The notes: generated from the sequence alone by a model not told the origin. A stretch of 64,000 bases of DNA from Bradyrhizobium sp. CCGB01 (GCF_024199795.1 NZ_JANADK010000001.1:6634001-6698000); one strand, 5' to 3'. Positions 36,093 through 44,852 are shown, numbered from the stretch's first letter. A program made the numbers and translations.

Positions 36093-36351
36093 CGTCTCTC
36101 CACGACAAAGAAAATGCGCGGCAGATCGCGTAACGAAGCGCGATCGTTTCGGGCGCGAACCCTATCTCCGTGAAGCCCGGAGACCGCAGCGGCGCGAGCG
36201 ACTGGCCCAGCGCCGCGAGGCCGGCACGTTCGCGCGTGCACGGCCAGCAATGGTTCGGACGGCGGCACGCCGATCGGCGCTCTCTGAACGCGTATCAAGC
36301 GAGTGCGTGGCCGTGTTGCGTGGGCCACCGTCCGATTCTGGAATCGAAACG

Positions 36352-36440
36352 AAAAAACCCGCGGCGGATGTTTTCCGCGCGGGTGAACAAACTCGTTTCG
36401 ATGATGTCATTATGCCGGTGTTTTGCCCGACGTGTCAAAA
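36352..36440 (-). repeat. Hairpin repeat, copy R2
   Basis: Hairpin at about 36358-36383, conserved tail at 36398-36440. On the minus strand this copy has the best promoter-like form, TTGACA-N18-CATAAT, and ends in a hairpin followed by TTTTTT. It stands in tandem with R3, 11 bases apart. Confidence 0.88.
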
Positions 36441-36451
36441 CCTGTGTTGAA

Positions 36452-36543
36452 ATGAAAAAGCCCGCCGCAGATTGCTCCGCGCGGGCCGAACCAAACGTCT
36501 TTCGATGATGCCATTCTGCCAGTGTTTTGCCCGACGTGTCAAA
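36452..36543 (-). repeat. Hairpin repeat, copy R3
   Basis: Same layout as R2: hairpin about 36459-36486, tail 36502-36543, minus-strand TTGACA-N18-CAGAAT and a T5 tract after the hairpin. The loop and the segment between hairpin and tail differ from R2, while the tail is almost identical. Confidence 0.88.
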
Positions 36544-36625
36544 CTCCGTCGTTCGACCACGCCGTGCGGGGAACTTACGCAAAGAGCCGCGCGTTTATTC
36601 CTGCGGTCAAAGGAACGTTCGTGCG

Positions 36626-36970
36626 ATGAGCCATACTGTACTCGTTGTTGACGACGATCCCCTTGTTCTCGACGTCATCGTGGGCATGCTGGAAGATCTC
36701 GGCTACGAGGTGATAAGCGTCCAAAGCGGGCCGGAAGCGCTCGATCGGCTCAGGCAGAACGAGAACATCTCCATCCTCATCACGGACATCAATATGCCGG
36801 GCATGGATGGTCACGAACTGGCCGAACTGGCGAGGCGGCTACGCCCGGAGTTGAAGATCCTGCAATTGTCGGGTCGCGAACCCCGGCGCGGGGGCCTGCC
36901 AATGATCAGGAAGCCGTTTTCGTTCGAGGAACTCGCCGAAGCCATGCGGCGAACCACCGGCGGTCATTGA
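36626..36970 (+). CDS. Single-domain response regulator
   Basis: The 114-residue protein is a receiver domain only: acidic triad VVDDDP (Asp 9-11), phospho-acceptor Asp 54 in ILITDINMPGMDG, Ser/Thr region ILQLSGRE and the lysine in MIRKPFS. It has no output domain, so it acts by phosphotransfer or protein contact. ATG 36626 is used because the receiver fold starts there and AAAGGAA precedes it; an in-frame start at 36527 lies inside repeat R3. No histidine kinase is adjacent. Confidence 0.88.
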   Translation: MSHTVLVVDDDPLVLDVIVGMLEDLGYEVISVQSGPEALDRLRQNENISILITDINMPGMDGHELAELARRLRPELKILQLSGREPRRGGLPMIRKPFSFEELAEAMRRTTGGH

Positions 36971-36982
36971 ACGTCGGATGCC

Positions 36983-37072
36983 AAAAAGAAAACCCGCGGC
37001 GGGCTCCCGCGCGGGCTGAACCAAACTCATGTCGATGATGCCATTCTGCCGGTGTTTTGCCCGACGTGTCAA
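36983..37072 (-). repeat. Hairpin repeat, copy R4
   Basis: Hairpin about 36992-37015 and conserved tail 37032-37072. It lies 12 bases after the response regulator stop, in the 5' region of the FAD monooxygenase gene. On the minus strand it again reads TTGACA-N18-CAGAAT, leader, hairpin, T4. Confidence 0.87.
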
Positions 37073-37204
37073 CGCGGGGAACGCGGAAGAACGATCCCTT
37101 CCTCCCAGCTTGATATGTGGTGTGCAAGGGGCTTGCTTCAAGTCCCCCGCCCGGCCGTAGAACCCCCGACCCAAAGACCAAAGCAGCAACTCGAGGGGAT
37201 CCAC

Positions 37205-38734
37205 ATGCCTGTATTGCTTCCGACGTCCCGGCCGCGCGGCCACACCAAACGCGCCGGCGCCAGTCGCGCAAGGCACCATGCCGTGGTGATCGCCGGCGGC
37301 GGCCCGACCGGGCTGATGCTGGCCGCGGAGCTCGCGCTCGCAAATGTCGACGTCGCCGTGGTCGAGCGGCGCGCGGATCAGGAGCTTGTCGGCACGCGGG
37401 CCGGCGGATTGCACGCGCGCACCATCGAGATCCTGGATCAGCGCGGCGTCGCGGAGCGCTTCCTGCGCGAAGGGCAAGTCACCCAGCTCGCAGGCTTCGC
37501 CTGGACCAGGCTCGACATCGGCGATCTCCCCACCCGGCACGCTTACGGCCTCGCGCTGCGACAGAGCCACATCGAGCGCATCCTGGCCGGCTGGGTCGCG
37601 GAGCTCGCGGTGCCGGTCTATCGAAACTCCGAGGTGACGGGCTTCGTTCAGGACGCGACCGGCGTCGACGTTACGCTCTCCGGCGGCGCGGCATTGCGCG
37701 CAAGCTATCTCGTCGGCTGCGACGGCGGCCGCAGCCTGGTGCGCAAGACGGCCGGCATCGATTTCGTCGGCTCCGATCCGACGCTCAGCAATCTCATGGC
37801 CGAAGTCGAGTTGCGCGACGAGCCGGCATGGGGCCTCCGCCACGACAAGCTCGGCTTTCACGGCCTCAGCAAGACGGAGAGCGGACGCGTGCTGGTCGTC
37901 GTGACGGAAGCGACGCTCGGCCGCACCGGCGAACCCGGCCTGCGCGATCTCGGCGATGCGCTCGTCGCCGTGTACGGCACCGACTTCGGACTCCAAAATC
38001 CCGCCTGGATCTCCCGCTTCACCGATGCGGCGCGGCAGGCCGTGTCCTATCGCCGGGAGCGGGTGCTGCTCGCCGGCGATGCCGCGCATATCCATCACTC
38101 CGTCGGCGGGCAAGGCCTCAACACCGGGGTGCAGGACGCCGTCAATCTCGGCTGGAAGCTGGCGCAGGTGGTGAAGGGCATTTCGCCCGACAGCCTGCTC
38201 GACAGCTACCACGCCGAACGTCATCCCGTTGCCGCGCGCGTCCTGCGCAACACCATGGCGCAGATCGCCCTGCTCCGCCGCAGCGACGACGGCCTCAAGG
38301 CCGCGCGCGAGGTGGTGTCCGACCTGCTCGCCATGGACGAGCCGCGCAAACGTTTTGGCGCGATGATGAGCGGGCTCGACATTCACTACAATCTCGGCAA
38401 AGGACACGAACTGCTCGGACGCCGCATGCCCGATCTCGATCTGGTGGTCGAAGGCCGTCCCACGCGGCTGTTCACGCTGCTGCACGGCGCGCGAGCCGCG
38501 CTGCTCAATCTCGGTGAGGGCGGCGATTTGAACATCGCACCCTGGGCGGACCGCGTCAGACTCATCCGCGCGGCTTGCGACGAAGGATGGGAGCTTCCGG
38601 TCATCGGACAGGTCGCCGCCCCCGAAGCCGTGCTGGTGCGGCCAGATGGGCACGTCGCATGGGTCGGAGATCATAGACACCTCGGACTAGCGGAGGCACT
38701 TACCATTTGGTTCGGACCGGCTGCTGCGGAGTAA
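37205..38734 (+). CDS. FAD-dependent monooxygenase (PheA/TfdB and rifampicin-monooxygenase-like)
   Basis: The 509-residue group A flavoprotein has AVVIAGGGPTGLMLAAELAL (about 26-45), the DG motif SYLVGCDGGRSLVRKTAGI near 175, and RVLLAGDAAHIHHSVGGQGLNTGVQDAVNLGWKLA (about 285-319, quoted for its GDAAH-HxxxGGQG motif), ending with a thioredoxin-like C-terminal domain. ATG 37205 has GAGGGG ten bases before it; an in-frame ATG at 37052 lies inside repeat R4. Substrates of relatives include phenols and polyketide-like aromatics. It stands alone without partner genes. Confidence 0.88.
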   Translation: MPVLLPTSRPRGHTKRAGASRARHHAVVIAGGGPTGLMLAAELALANVDVAVVERRADQELVGTRAGGLHARTIEILDQRGVAERFLREGQVTQLAGFAWTRLDIGDLPTRHAYGLALRQSHIERILAGWVAELAVPVYRNSEVTGFVQDATGVDVTLSGGAALRASYLVGCDGGRSLVRKTAGIDFVGSDPTLSNLMAEVELRDEPAWGLRHDKLGFHGLSKTESGRVLVVVTEATLGRTGEPGLRDLGDALVAVYGTDFGLQNPAWISRFTDAARQAVSYRRERVLLAGDAAHIHHSVGGQGLNTGVQDAVNLGWKLAQVVKGISPDSLLDSYHAERHPVAARVLRNTMAQIALLRRSDDGLKAAREVVSDLLAMDEPRKRFGAMMSGLDIHYNLGKGHELLGRRMPDLDLVVEGRPTRLFTLLHGARAALLNLGEGGDLNIAPWADRVRLIRAACDEGWELPVIGQVAAPEAVLVRPDGHVAWVGDHRHLGLAEALTIWFGPAAAE

Positions 38735-38794
38735 CGCACACGCAATTCAAGCGACGTCGCCAATCTTGAGCGGCGTAAAGACAACTGGCGTTCA

Positions 38795-40427
38795 CTACGG
38801 CCGAAGGAGAGGTCCTATCCAGCGCGAAAACCACTCCTCGGCATCGTTGCGCGGATTGCCCGGATCATCCACTCCGAAGATCGGAGGCGGAATGAGGTAG
38901 CTCGGTTCATCCGCAAACACTCCGATCGGCTTGCTCGCCTGCTGCTGCGGGCCCTCGCCAATCGGCGCGCTCCAGCTGCCAAACCGATCGTTGAATTCTG
39001 CGGGAGGCAGATATGGGATTGGCGTACTTCCCGACGCAAACACGCTACCCGCGTTCGACCCGTTCACACGGGTCAGGCGCCGAACTTCTTCGGGCGATCG
39101 CACCCACAGCACGCGGTTCGCTCACTGTCGATGGCCGATCGGGCGTGATACCGTTCGGCGTTACACTCCAGCGGCCAAAGCGATCATCAAAGGTGCCAGC
39201 GCTTGTCGGGCCTTGATCAAACGAGTTGCCGGCGGCTTGCGATGCAGCGGGGCCAGACCCGAGTGGACGGTCCTCGTTGCCAGTACTCGACATGTCACCA
39301 TTCGGACTGAACGGACCGTAAGGAGACGCCTCTGTGGCAGAGGTTGCGGTCGCTCTGTCACCAGCAGGCTCTGCACGAGCCGCCGTTGCCCCCGCCAGTC
39401 CAAGAGCCGCTATTGGCGCCATAATCGGCAACAATGGAAGCAATGCAGGTGTAGCCATTGCCGCCGCGAATATCGCCATGCCCCGCAGAACCGCTGCACC
39501 GTCAGCCGGGTCATGAGGCATGTCGTAGGGATCCGGCCCCAGCATGGGCGATCCATCGGTGAACCTCAGCGGATCACCGGTCTCGCGGTGGAATTGCAGG
39601 ACTTGCGGTGTCGGCGGCATGGCTGTGCTGGGAGGCAATCGACCAAGCCGCTGCTCGTCCGGACTTGGCATTGGAAATGCTGGCGAACCGCCCGAGAAGC
39701 GTGGGTCACTCCGCGTGAACCCTTCCTTCTCGTTTAGATCGGAGTGAGCGGGTGGAGAGAAGCCTCGCAAGCGAGTATCAACTTGAGAGGGAGTAAGTCC
39801 CGGGAGGCCAGGAACAGGGCCGACGGCGGTGGATTGCAGCGAAATTGGCGAGCCTTCCGGGAAGCGCTTTAAGACTTCGATCCTCTCTGCCATGCTGAGA
39901 CCGCTGGTCGGGTACAGAAGCGGAAAATGCAAGGCCGCATCCCGTCGACCGGCATTGTGCAACTGATCGACCGTTTCCTGCATCTGCCGGATCTGCTCTG
40001 CATTGTCCGCGGCATACTTCCGCCAGGTTGAGAACCATTTGCGGTTCTCGGCATTTGCCTCCTCAGGCGTCATTCCCTCGGGTGTATTGGCAAACAGATG
40101 GCCGTTCGCCTGGGCGTACTTGGCAGCGGCTACGAGCGCGTTCACGTCGGAAGCTATCTCGTCAAGCGCACGTGCATCGCCCGTGCTAGCCGCCGCGAAC
40201 CCTGGAGACGACTTGACCTGCTTTAGATACTCGCAAAATCCCTCATAGTACTTTCCGAGATGTCCCCCGGTATGCGGACTCGAACTAAATTCCGTTGCCA
40301 GCCGCTGCCTGGACGGCAACTTAATCAGATTTCGGATCGCATCATGATTGAACCGTTCCCCCAAGAGACGGATGACCGGATGGCTTGCAAATTTCTGCGG
40401 AAAAACGTGATGATCTTGGAACATGCG
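38795..40427 (-). pseudogene. Frameshifted polymorphic-toxin-like protein with N-terminal AHH nuclease domain
   Basis: From ATG 40427 the protein opens directly with an AHH/HNH-type nuclease pattern: DHHVFPQKFASHPVIRLLGE, then NDAIRNLIKLP-like HDAIRNLIKLPSRQ and HTGGHLGKYYEGFCEYLKQV. A proline-rich stretch, one hydrophobic hairpin (LPLLPIMAPIAALGLAG) and a motif FDDRFGRW follow. The frame then ends at 39045, but the frame starting near 39112 continues naturally (SPEEVRRLTRVNGSNAGSVF ... EFNDRFGSW) to 38795. A one-base shift near 39112-39116 therefore splits one gene. AHH domains are nuclease toxins of polymorphic toxin systems; here the usual N-terminal secretion part is missing. Confidence 0.6.
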
Positions 40428-40789
40428 ACTGCTGCTTTCTGGCGCCGGCCAGCATCCGAGCTGCTGGTGATCGCAGCCGGCGGGTCTGATCTGAAATGCT
40501 TGGTGGATGGCCGGCAGCGAAGGCCGGCCTCTTTGCGTGCGCTGGATATCCATGCGGCCCGCCGCGCCCGGCATCGCCGCTCAGCACACAGCGCCTAAAG
40601 GTCGTCGCCTTCAGGTCGGCGTAACGACGACAGCGCTCAGCAATACTGAAACAAAATCAGGGCATCCGCCCCTCTGCTGGAGTCGTGCAAATGTCTTCGG
40701 CAACAGAGCGATTTTGCGACGAACCCACGAACGGAAAAGCCAGATCTTGCGCGACTCTCAACGTGAAGAAACTAGGGACGAAGGTTCTA

Positions 40790-41407
40790 TCAATTGAGGT
40801 AGGCTTCTCCGAAGCTCAGGCCCCTAAGACCGGCAGCCTTACAGGCGTCCTTCATGGCCTGGTCACAAATAACCCTCGTCTCCAGAAAGCGTGGCCGGAA
40901 AATATGAGCCGAACCGATGGCCGCCTCTCTGAAGACAAAACTGGAAATCGCCATGTTGTCGTACCGCCTGAAATCTGTCCCATCATCGAGGATTACGACG
41001 TTCGACTTTTCCTCGTCGATGACATCGAGCTGGCGCACGACATCGCAAAGCCAATAGACAGGCGCATCTCCACTCGGCGACCGTGTTTCGCACCTCAGGA
41101 ACGCCACACCGCCTCTATCCACGGCCTCCAGAACACTCTTCATCCGATCAGACACGAGCCAAAAGTCGTCAAATAGCTCCCAATCGACCGGCGGCCGCCC
41201 GAGAGATTTGTCGATCAGCAGCCGTGGCGTTTCGGCGAGTGGAGGAAAGCTTCGCTTGCCTCGCGGTGAAAGCAGCACGCGGCCGGCGCCAAGGGCGTCA
41301 AAATTCTCCATTTGCCAGCCGGGATTCGTCCGAAATCTGAAATCCAGCCCCACACGATGGAGTTTCGGCGCGTTTGGTTTTCGCCTTTCATGACGGGTCG
41401 CAGCCAT
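40790..41407 (-). CDS. Imm11 (DUF1629)-like immunity protein
   Basis: The 205-residue protein has a pattern I associate with DUF1629/Imm11: GKRSFPPLAETPRLLIDKS, VDWELFDDFWLVSDRMKSVL, PVYWLCDVVRQLDVIDEEKS, FREAAIGSAHIFRPRFLETR and the end DACKAAGLRGLSF. Imm11 proteins are predicted immunity partners of polymorphic toxins, and the AHH toxin gene lies just downstream on the same strand. ATG 41407 follows GGAGGAG. No membrane segment or signal is present, so it would act in the cytoplasm. Exact partner pairing is inferred. Confidence 0.65.
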   Translation of the reverse strand: MAATRHERRKPNAPKLHRVGLDFRFRTNPGWQMENFDALGAGRVLLSPRGKRSFPPLAETPRLLIDKSLGRPPVDWELFDDFWLVSDRMKSVLEAVDRGGVAFLRCETRSPSGDAPVYWLCDVVRQLDVIDEEKSNVVILDDGTDFRRYDNMAISSFVFREAAIGSAHIFRPRFLETRVICDQAMKDACKAAGLRGLSFGEAYLN

Positions 41408-41439
41408 AAATTATCGCTCCTCCACATATCTCCGCTCAT

Positions 41440-41620
41440 CACACCATCATGCCAAACCGTCGGTACAGAAAAACAAAGGCAATCGACCGAGCTAATTGGA
41501 GTCCGCTCAATCGCGCGCTGAGTCGTTTCGAAGCGGCCTTTTCTTCACCGATGACTGCGCCCCATTGAAACACCGTACCTGCAATGACGCCATGTAGAGA
41601 ACCAATATCAACTGCCCAAC
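41440..41620 (-). pseudogene. Decayed 3' fragment of a second DUF4261-like gene
   Basis: On the minus strand the segment mirrors the last part of the intact DUF4261 gene: FQWGAVIGEEKAASKRL corresponds to VEHGAVVKDGNTFGGDARER, and the last 60 bases align with the 3' end of 41756-42532 at roughly two thirds identity with shifts in frame. The 5' side stops exactly where repeat R5 begins. It reads as the remnant of a tandem duplicate. Confidence 0.5.
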
Positions 41621-41705
41621 AATAAAGCCCGCGGCGTTCCGCGGGCTTCATCCAAATTCATCTCGATGATGCCACTCTGCCAGTGTTTTGCCCGACGTGT
41701 CAAAC
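41621..41705 (-). repeat. Hairpin repeat, copy R5
   Basis: This copy has a perfect 9-base stem AGCCCGCGG-CGTT-CCGCGGGCT (41626-41647) and the conserved tail to 41705. It lies 50 bases after the DUF4261 stop and directly abuts the decayed duplicate, as if inserted between the two. Confidence 0.87.
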
Positions 41706-41755
41706 GAACGATCCTGAACGGCACGCCCGCAACTCCCTCCGCGAATCATCACACT

Positions 41756-42532
41756 CTATTGTGCCGAACCATCGCTACAGAAAAGCACGGGCAAGCCGCC
41801 GAATTGATCGGAGTTCTTGTGACGAACCGTAAAGCGCTCGCGCGCGTCGCCACCAAACGTATTACCGTCTTTGACCACCGCCCCGTGTTCAACCAGATAG
41901 ACGGCAAGACCGTCCACCTTGTTGATCATTGTTCCAAGGGGCAGCTTGTGGGTCTCGAACTGAATTTCACGTTCGGCAAACGCCGACAGCCCCATCGTCA
42001 CCGCTCCGATGCCCGTCTCTGATCGGAACGGCAGGATGTCGACCCACAGCGAGCAGGGATAGTCGGGGTACGGCGCGAACGATCGGCTGGACATGTCCAG
42101 CCATAGATCGGCGGGTCGCGCAACCTTGCCGTTCCAGACCACGCCGCAGCATTGTGGCATGGTCGCAATCAACGCGCCGATGACGGCAGTCGTCAGACGC
42201 GCGGTGGGCAACGGTCGCTGGTTTTGGCCAAGCACCGAAACGATCAGATGCCCTTGGTGCTGCGCCGCAATCGCCTTGCCCTGCGGCCACAACGTGGACG
42301 CGCGCGACCACAGCCCTGGATCCTCTGGAATGGGCGCCGGCATCGACATCACCGCCACGAGTTCGTCGCCACAGCGAATGAGCGGCGAACCCCGGCGAGC
42401 GCTCCCCTCGCCGCCTCCTTCCACCTCCATCGGCAGCTCGGGATGTCGTGCGCGAATGGCCTCGGCAAGCGCGACCATATCCGGAGTTGCGGGAGTATCC
42501 AGCAGGACCAGGGCAAGAAAGGACTTACTCAT
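41756..42532 (-). CDS. DUF4261-family protein
   Basis: The 258-residue protein begins MSKSFLALVLLDTPATPD and contains VVWNGKVARPADLWLDMSSR, YPDYPCSLWVDILPFRSE and the end SDQFGGLPVLFCSDGSAQ, which I associate with DUF4261. Family members often occur beside secretion-system and toxin genes; a role as immunity-like protein is only suggested by the neighbouring Imm11 gene. ATG 42532 has GAGG upstream and is preferred over ATG 42544. It is followed by repeat R5. Confidence 0.6.
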   Translation of the reverse strand: MSKSFLALVLLDTPATPDMVALAEAIRARHPELPMEVEGGGEGSARRGSPLIRCGDELVAVMSMPAPIPEDPGLWSRASTLWPQGKAIAAQHQGHLIVSVLGQNQRPLPTARLTTAVIGALIATMPQCCGVVWNGKVARPADLWLDMSSRSFAPYPDYPCSLWVDILPFRSETGIGAVTMGLSAFAEREIQFETHKLPLGTMINKVDGLAVYLVEHGAVVKDGNTFGGDARERFTVRHKNSDQFGGLPVLFCSDGSAQ

Positions 42533-42544
42533 CGGCCGCCTCAC

Positions 42545-43053
42545 AGAAGGCTTGAGGCGCGACCTATGTTCTGCCGCGGCTCGCCCACAGATTGTATCGC
42601 GCCAAAATAGAACATAACAGGAACAACGTCAACTCCTGATTGCGCTGCACTTCGCTCTCTTGGTGTTCTGCACGATGGGCGAAAGTCCGGCTCCCCCGCC
42701 CTTCAAGCCGGCGTCGGCTCTGGACCGCTAGCATGGCTCCGTCGATGGCGAGGCGTTCGCCGACGACCGGCCGAGCGCCTTCAAACAATTCCTGCACCTC
42801 AACTTGTCGGATTGATCCCCGTTGCGCCCCCTCATCGCCAGCGTCGATCTCGGCAAAGAATGAGTAAGCGGCTCAAGGGACTAAAACCTCGCCTCGACGG
42901 ACGCGCGAAATTTGCAGCGCAATGTATCAAATGATGCAGACTCCCGCCGAAGGCAGGCATACGGTTCCCTCGTCACCGCACGGCCCGTGGCATAGACCGG
43001 TGATGAGAACGCCAGTTGCGCTCCCGCCCCTGCGCTAACGAGGGAGCAGCGCC
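42545..43053. other. 509-base stretch without a convincing gene
   Basis: Short frames on both strands here have no ribosome site and no recognisable composition. A fragment near 42725-42815 (HGSVDGEAFADDRPSAFKQF) has protein-like composition but opens after a stop without a start, so it may be the relic of a deleted gene. Confidence 0.5.
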
Positions 43054-43254
43054 ATGATGAAACGGCGTCGTTTCAGACAATCCAGAACGCTCAACGAACG
43101 GCCTGCGGACGAGGCCGCACGGCTTCGCAAGGAAGCGCGCGCGCTCAGGCCCGGGCACGACCGCGAGATGCTGCTGCGCCGGGCGCGGCAGGACGAGACC
43201 GCGATCCAGATCGAGGCCTGGCTGAAGTCGCCGGGCCTGAGGCCGCCGACATGA
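43054..43254 (+). CDS. Small conserved protein, LNER/LEER-type family (66 residues)
   Basis: MMKRRRFRQSRTLNERPADE followed by AARLRKEARALRPGHDREML and a C-terminal GLRPPT. GGGAG precedes the start. It is a small basic helical protein of a type I know from Bradyrhizobium but without a known function. It is paralogous to the 65-residue protein at 44218 (both have the pattern xLxERxAxxAxRLRxxAxxLxxGxxRExLLxRAR). The next gene overlaps its stop (ATGA). Confidence 0.75.
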   Translation: MMKRRRFRQSRTLNERPADEAARLRKEARALRPGHDREMLLRRARQDETAIQIEAWLKSPGLRPPT

Positions 43255-43454
43255 CCCATCAATATCGCGCTTACCTCGTCGGGGAGAACGGGGTGTTTCG
43301 CTCCGCCGAAGCGTTCGAGGCCGCCTCCGACGAGTCCGCGCTTCGCATTGCGCAGCAGTTCACGCGGCACGGCAAGGTCGAGGTCTGGCAGCTCGGCCGA
43401 AAGATCGCGGTGCTCGAGCCCGAAGAGCCGGCGAGATTGCTGACGCCTCAATGA
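43251..43454 (+). CDS. Small conserved protein (67 residues)
   Basis: MTHQYRAYLVGENGVFRSAE and then SALRIAQQFTRHGKVEVWQL show a compact alpha/beta protein of unknown function, frequent in this genus. Its ATG overlaps the stop of the preceding small gene by four bases, so the two are translationally coupled. Confidence 0.75.
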   Translation: MTHQYRAYLVGENGVFRSAEAFEAASDESALRIAQQFTRHGKVEVWQLGRKIAVLEPEEPARLLTPQ

Positions 43455-43481
43455 CCTCTGCGCCGGCTCGCGCAGCGGCCC

Positions 43482-43730
43482 TCACTCCTCCGCAAGCTTG
43501 CGCTCGATATAGGCGTCCACCGTCTCGGCAAAGGAGCGCTGCACCCCGACCGCGGCACCGTGCTGGTCGAGCGCGTCGCGCTGGAGCACGCGCAGGCCGC
43601 GGCCGCGCAGGCTGGCCGGCGCCGTGTTGAGATATTGATCGATGGCGCCCTTGGCGATCGGGATCGCCCTCGGATCTCCCCTTGCGATCAACAGACGCAA
43701 GAGGCTCTGGCAATCGGCCAAACCGGGCAT
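43482..43730 (-). CDS. Hypothetical protein (82 residues)
   Basis: A helical protein (MPGLADCQSLLRLLIARGDP to AETVDAYIERKLAEE) with AAGG nine bases upstream. It follows the 34-codon gene at 43742-43846 by 11 bases and is probably co-transcribed. Family not recognised. Confidence 0.5.
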   Translation of the reverse strand: MPGLADCQSLLRLLIARGDPRAIPIAKGAIDQYLNTAPASLRGRGLRVLQRDALDQHGAAVGVQRSFAETVDAYIERKLAEE

Positions 43731-43741
43731 GGGTTCAGCCT

Positions 43742-43846
43742 TCAGCCCTGCCGCGATTTCGGCCTCGGCCGCTTGACCGGCTGGGTGTGGGTGCCGAACA
43801 GCGCCAGCAGCAACGCGACTTCTTCCTTCGAACCGATCTGGATCAT
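43742..43846 (-). CDS. 34-residue hypothetical peptide
   Basis: ATG 43846 with GGAAG upstream encodes MIQIGSKEEVALLLALFGTH followed by a basic tail QPVKRPRPKSRQG. It has one amphipathic helix and a proline/lysine tail. No function can be given; the tight spacing to the next gene supports that it is real. Confidence 0.45.
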   Translation of the reverse strand: MIQIGSKEEVALLLALFGTHTQPVKRPRPKSRQG

Positions 43847-44217
43847 GACTTGCTTCCCTTTCGCTCCGTTGGTCGGGACGAACGGGCGCGGCGTTCAGGA
43901 CAATCGGGTTTCAGCAATGTTTCAGGCGTGTTTCGTCGGGATCGAAAACGCCAGCCCTCAATCGTGAAAACGGCCCCGGCGCGGGGACGGGGGGCTGGAG
44001 CGTCGGGGCCGTCATTCCAAGGCCGGCAATCGGCGGTAGGCCGGCCGCGAAACCAATTCGCGTTTGGAACAATAAGTTCCTAAAATTGAGCGGACGACTC
44101 CAAGAACTTTTCGCTCGCAGATTGCGCCGAACAAGTCAGTCATACTTTCGTTCCGAACAGGAACCGGCTCGATCCGATGCAGTTGAGGGGTATCTTCAAC
44201 GCCCCCGGGAGTCCGCC

Positions 44218-44415
44218 ATGACAGCGCGCCGTCTTAGAGTGAAGCAAACCCGCTCGCTCGAAGAACGAATGGCCGAGAACGCGGCCAGGCTCAGGGAGCG
44301 CGCCGATCAGTTGCCGGCGGGCACGGAGCGCGAAGCCCTTTTGAAAAGGGCCCGCCTCGCCGAGACCGGCGCGAAGCTCAGCGATTGGCTCATCACCCGC
44401 ACAACAGCGCCGTGA
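44218..44415 (+). CDS. Small conserved protein, LEER-type family (65 residues)
   Basis: MTARRLRVKQTRSLEERMAE, then LREERADQL-like and LLKRARLAETGAKLSDWL. GGGAG lies seven bases before the ATG, so the earlier in-frame ATG 44086 is not used. It is a diverged paralogue of the gene at 43054. Function unknown. Confidence 0.75.
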   Translation: MTARRLRVKQTRSLEERMAENAARLRERADQLPAGTEREALLKRARLAETGAKLSDWLITRTTAP

Positions 44416-44476
44416 GCGATTAGGAACGTTCTCGGCCGGAGCCAAGTTGGCGCCATGCTCGAGCAGCGGTGCCATC

Positions 44477-44713
44477 ATGGCGAGATATTTTTTCGACATT
44501 CGAGACGACGGCGAAGTTTATCCGGACGAAGAAGGATTGGAGTTCGCAACGCAACGCGAGGCCGAGGTGGAGGCGGCGCAAACCTTGGCAGGCCTGGCGC
44601 ATGACCTGGCCGTTCAGGACGAGCGGCCGGACGTGGCCGTCGAGGTTCGCACGGAGGAAGGGCGCGTCTTTCAGGCTGCGCTCATCTTCGAGTCCAATGC
44701 GAAGCGACATTGA
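44477..44713 (+). CDS. DUF6894-like small protein (78 residues)
   Basis: MARYFFDIRDDGEVYPDEEG, then REAEVEAAQTLAGLAHDLA and VAVEVRTEEGRVFQAALIFE match a small domain seen many times per rhizobial genome. The pattern RYFFDI at the start fixes ATG 44477 rather than 44447. Function unknown; probably cytosolic. Confidence 0.8.
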   Translation: MARYFFDIRDDGEVYPDEEGLEFATQREAEVEAAQTLAGLAHDLAVQDERPDVAVEVRTEEGRVFQAALIFESNAKRH

Positions 44714-44759
44714 GGCCGGTTCGATCAGAACAATGCCATGGCGAGCCGGTTATCCCGGC

Positions 44760-44852
44760 ATGGTTCGCATCTGGTATTTCACCGCCTTCCTCGCCGTCAC
44801 CGCAGCAATGTTCTGGCTGCTGGTCGGGTTCGACAAGTTTCTCGACGGGTAG
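44760..44852 (+). CDS. 30-residue single-helix membrane peptide
   Basis: MVRIWYFTAFLAVTAAMFWL followed by LVGFDKFLDG: one transmembrane helix with a charged C terminus. An in-frame ATG at 44733 would add nine residues. Neither start has a clear ribosome site, so this is a moderate call based on composition. Confidence 0.4.
   Translation: MVRIWYFTAFLAVTAAMFWLLVGFDKFLDG

Noticed and set aside
36295..36582. Leftward frame across repeats R2 and R3 (with FDTSGKTLAEWHH in it)
   Set aside because: The peptide FDTSGKTLAEWHH is just the translated repeat tail; related peptides appear at R4 and R6, so these are not genes.
42564..42797. Small leftward frame after the DUF4261 gene region
   Set aside because: No ribosome site, low-complexity composition and an equally open frame on the other strand.
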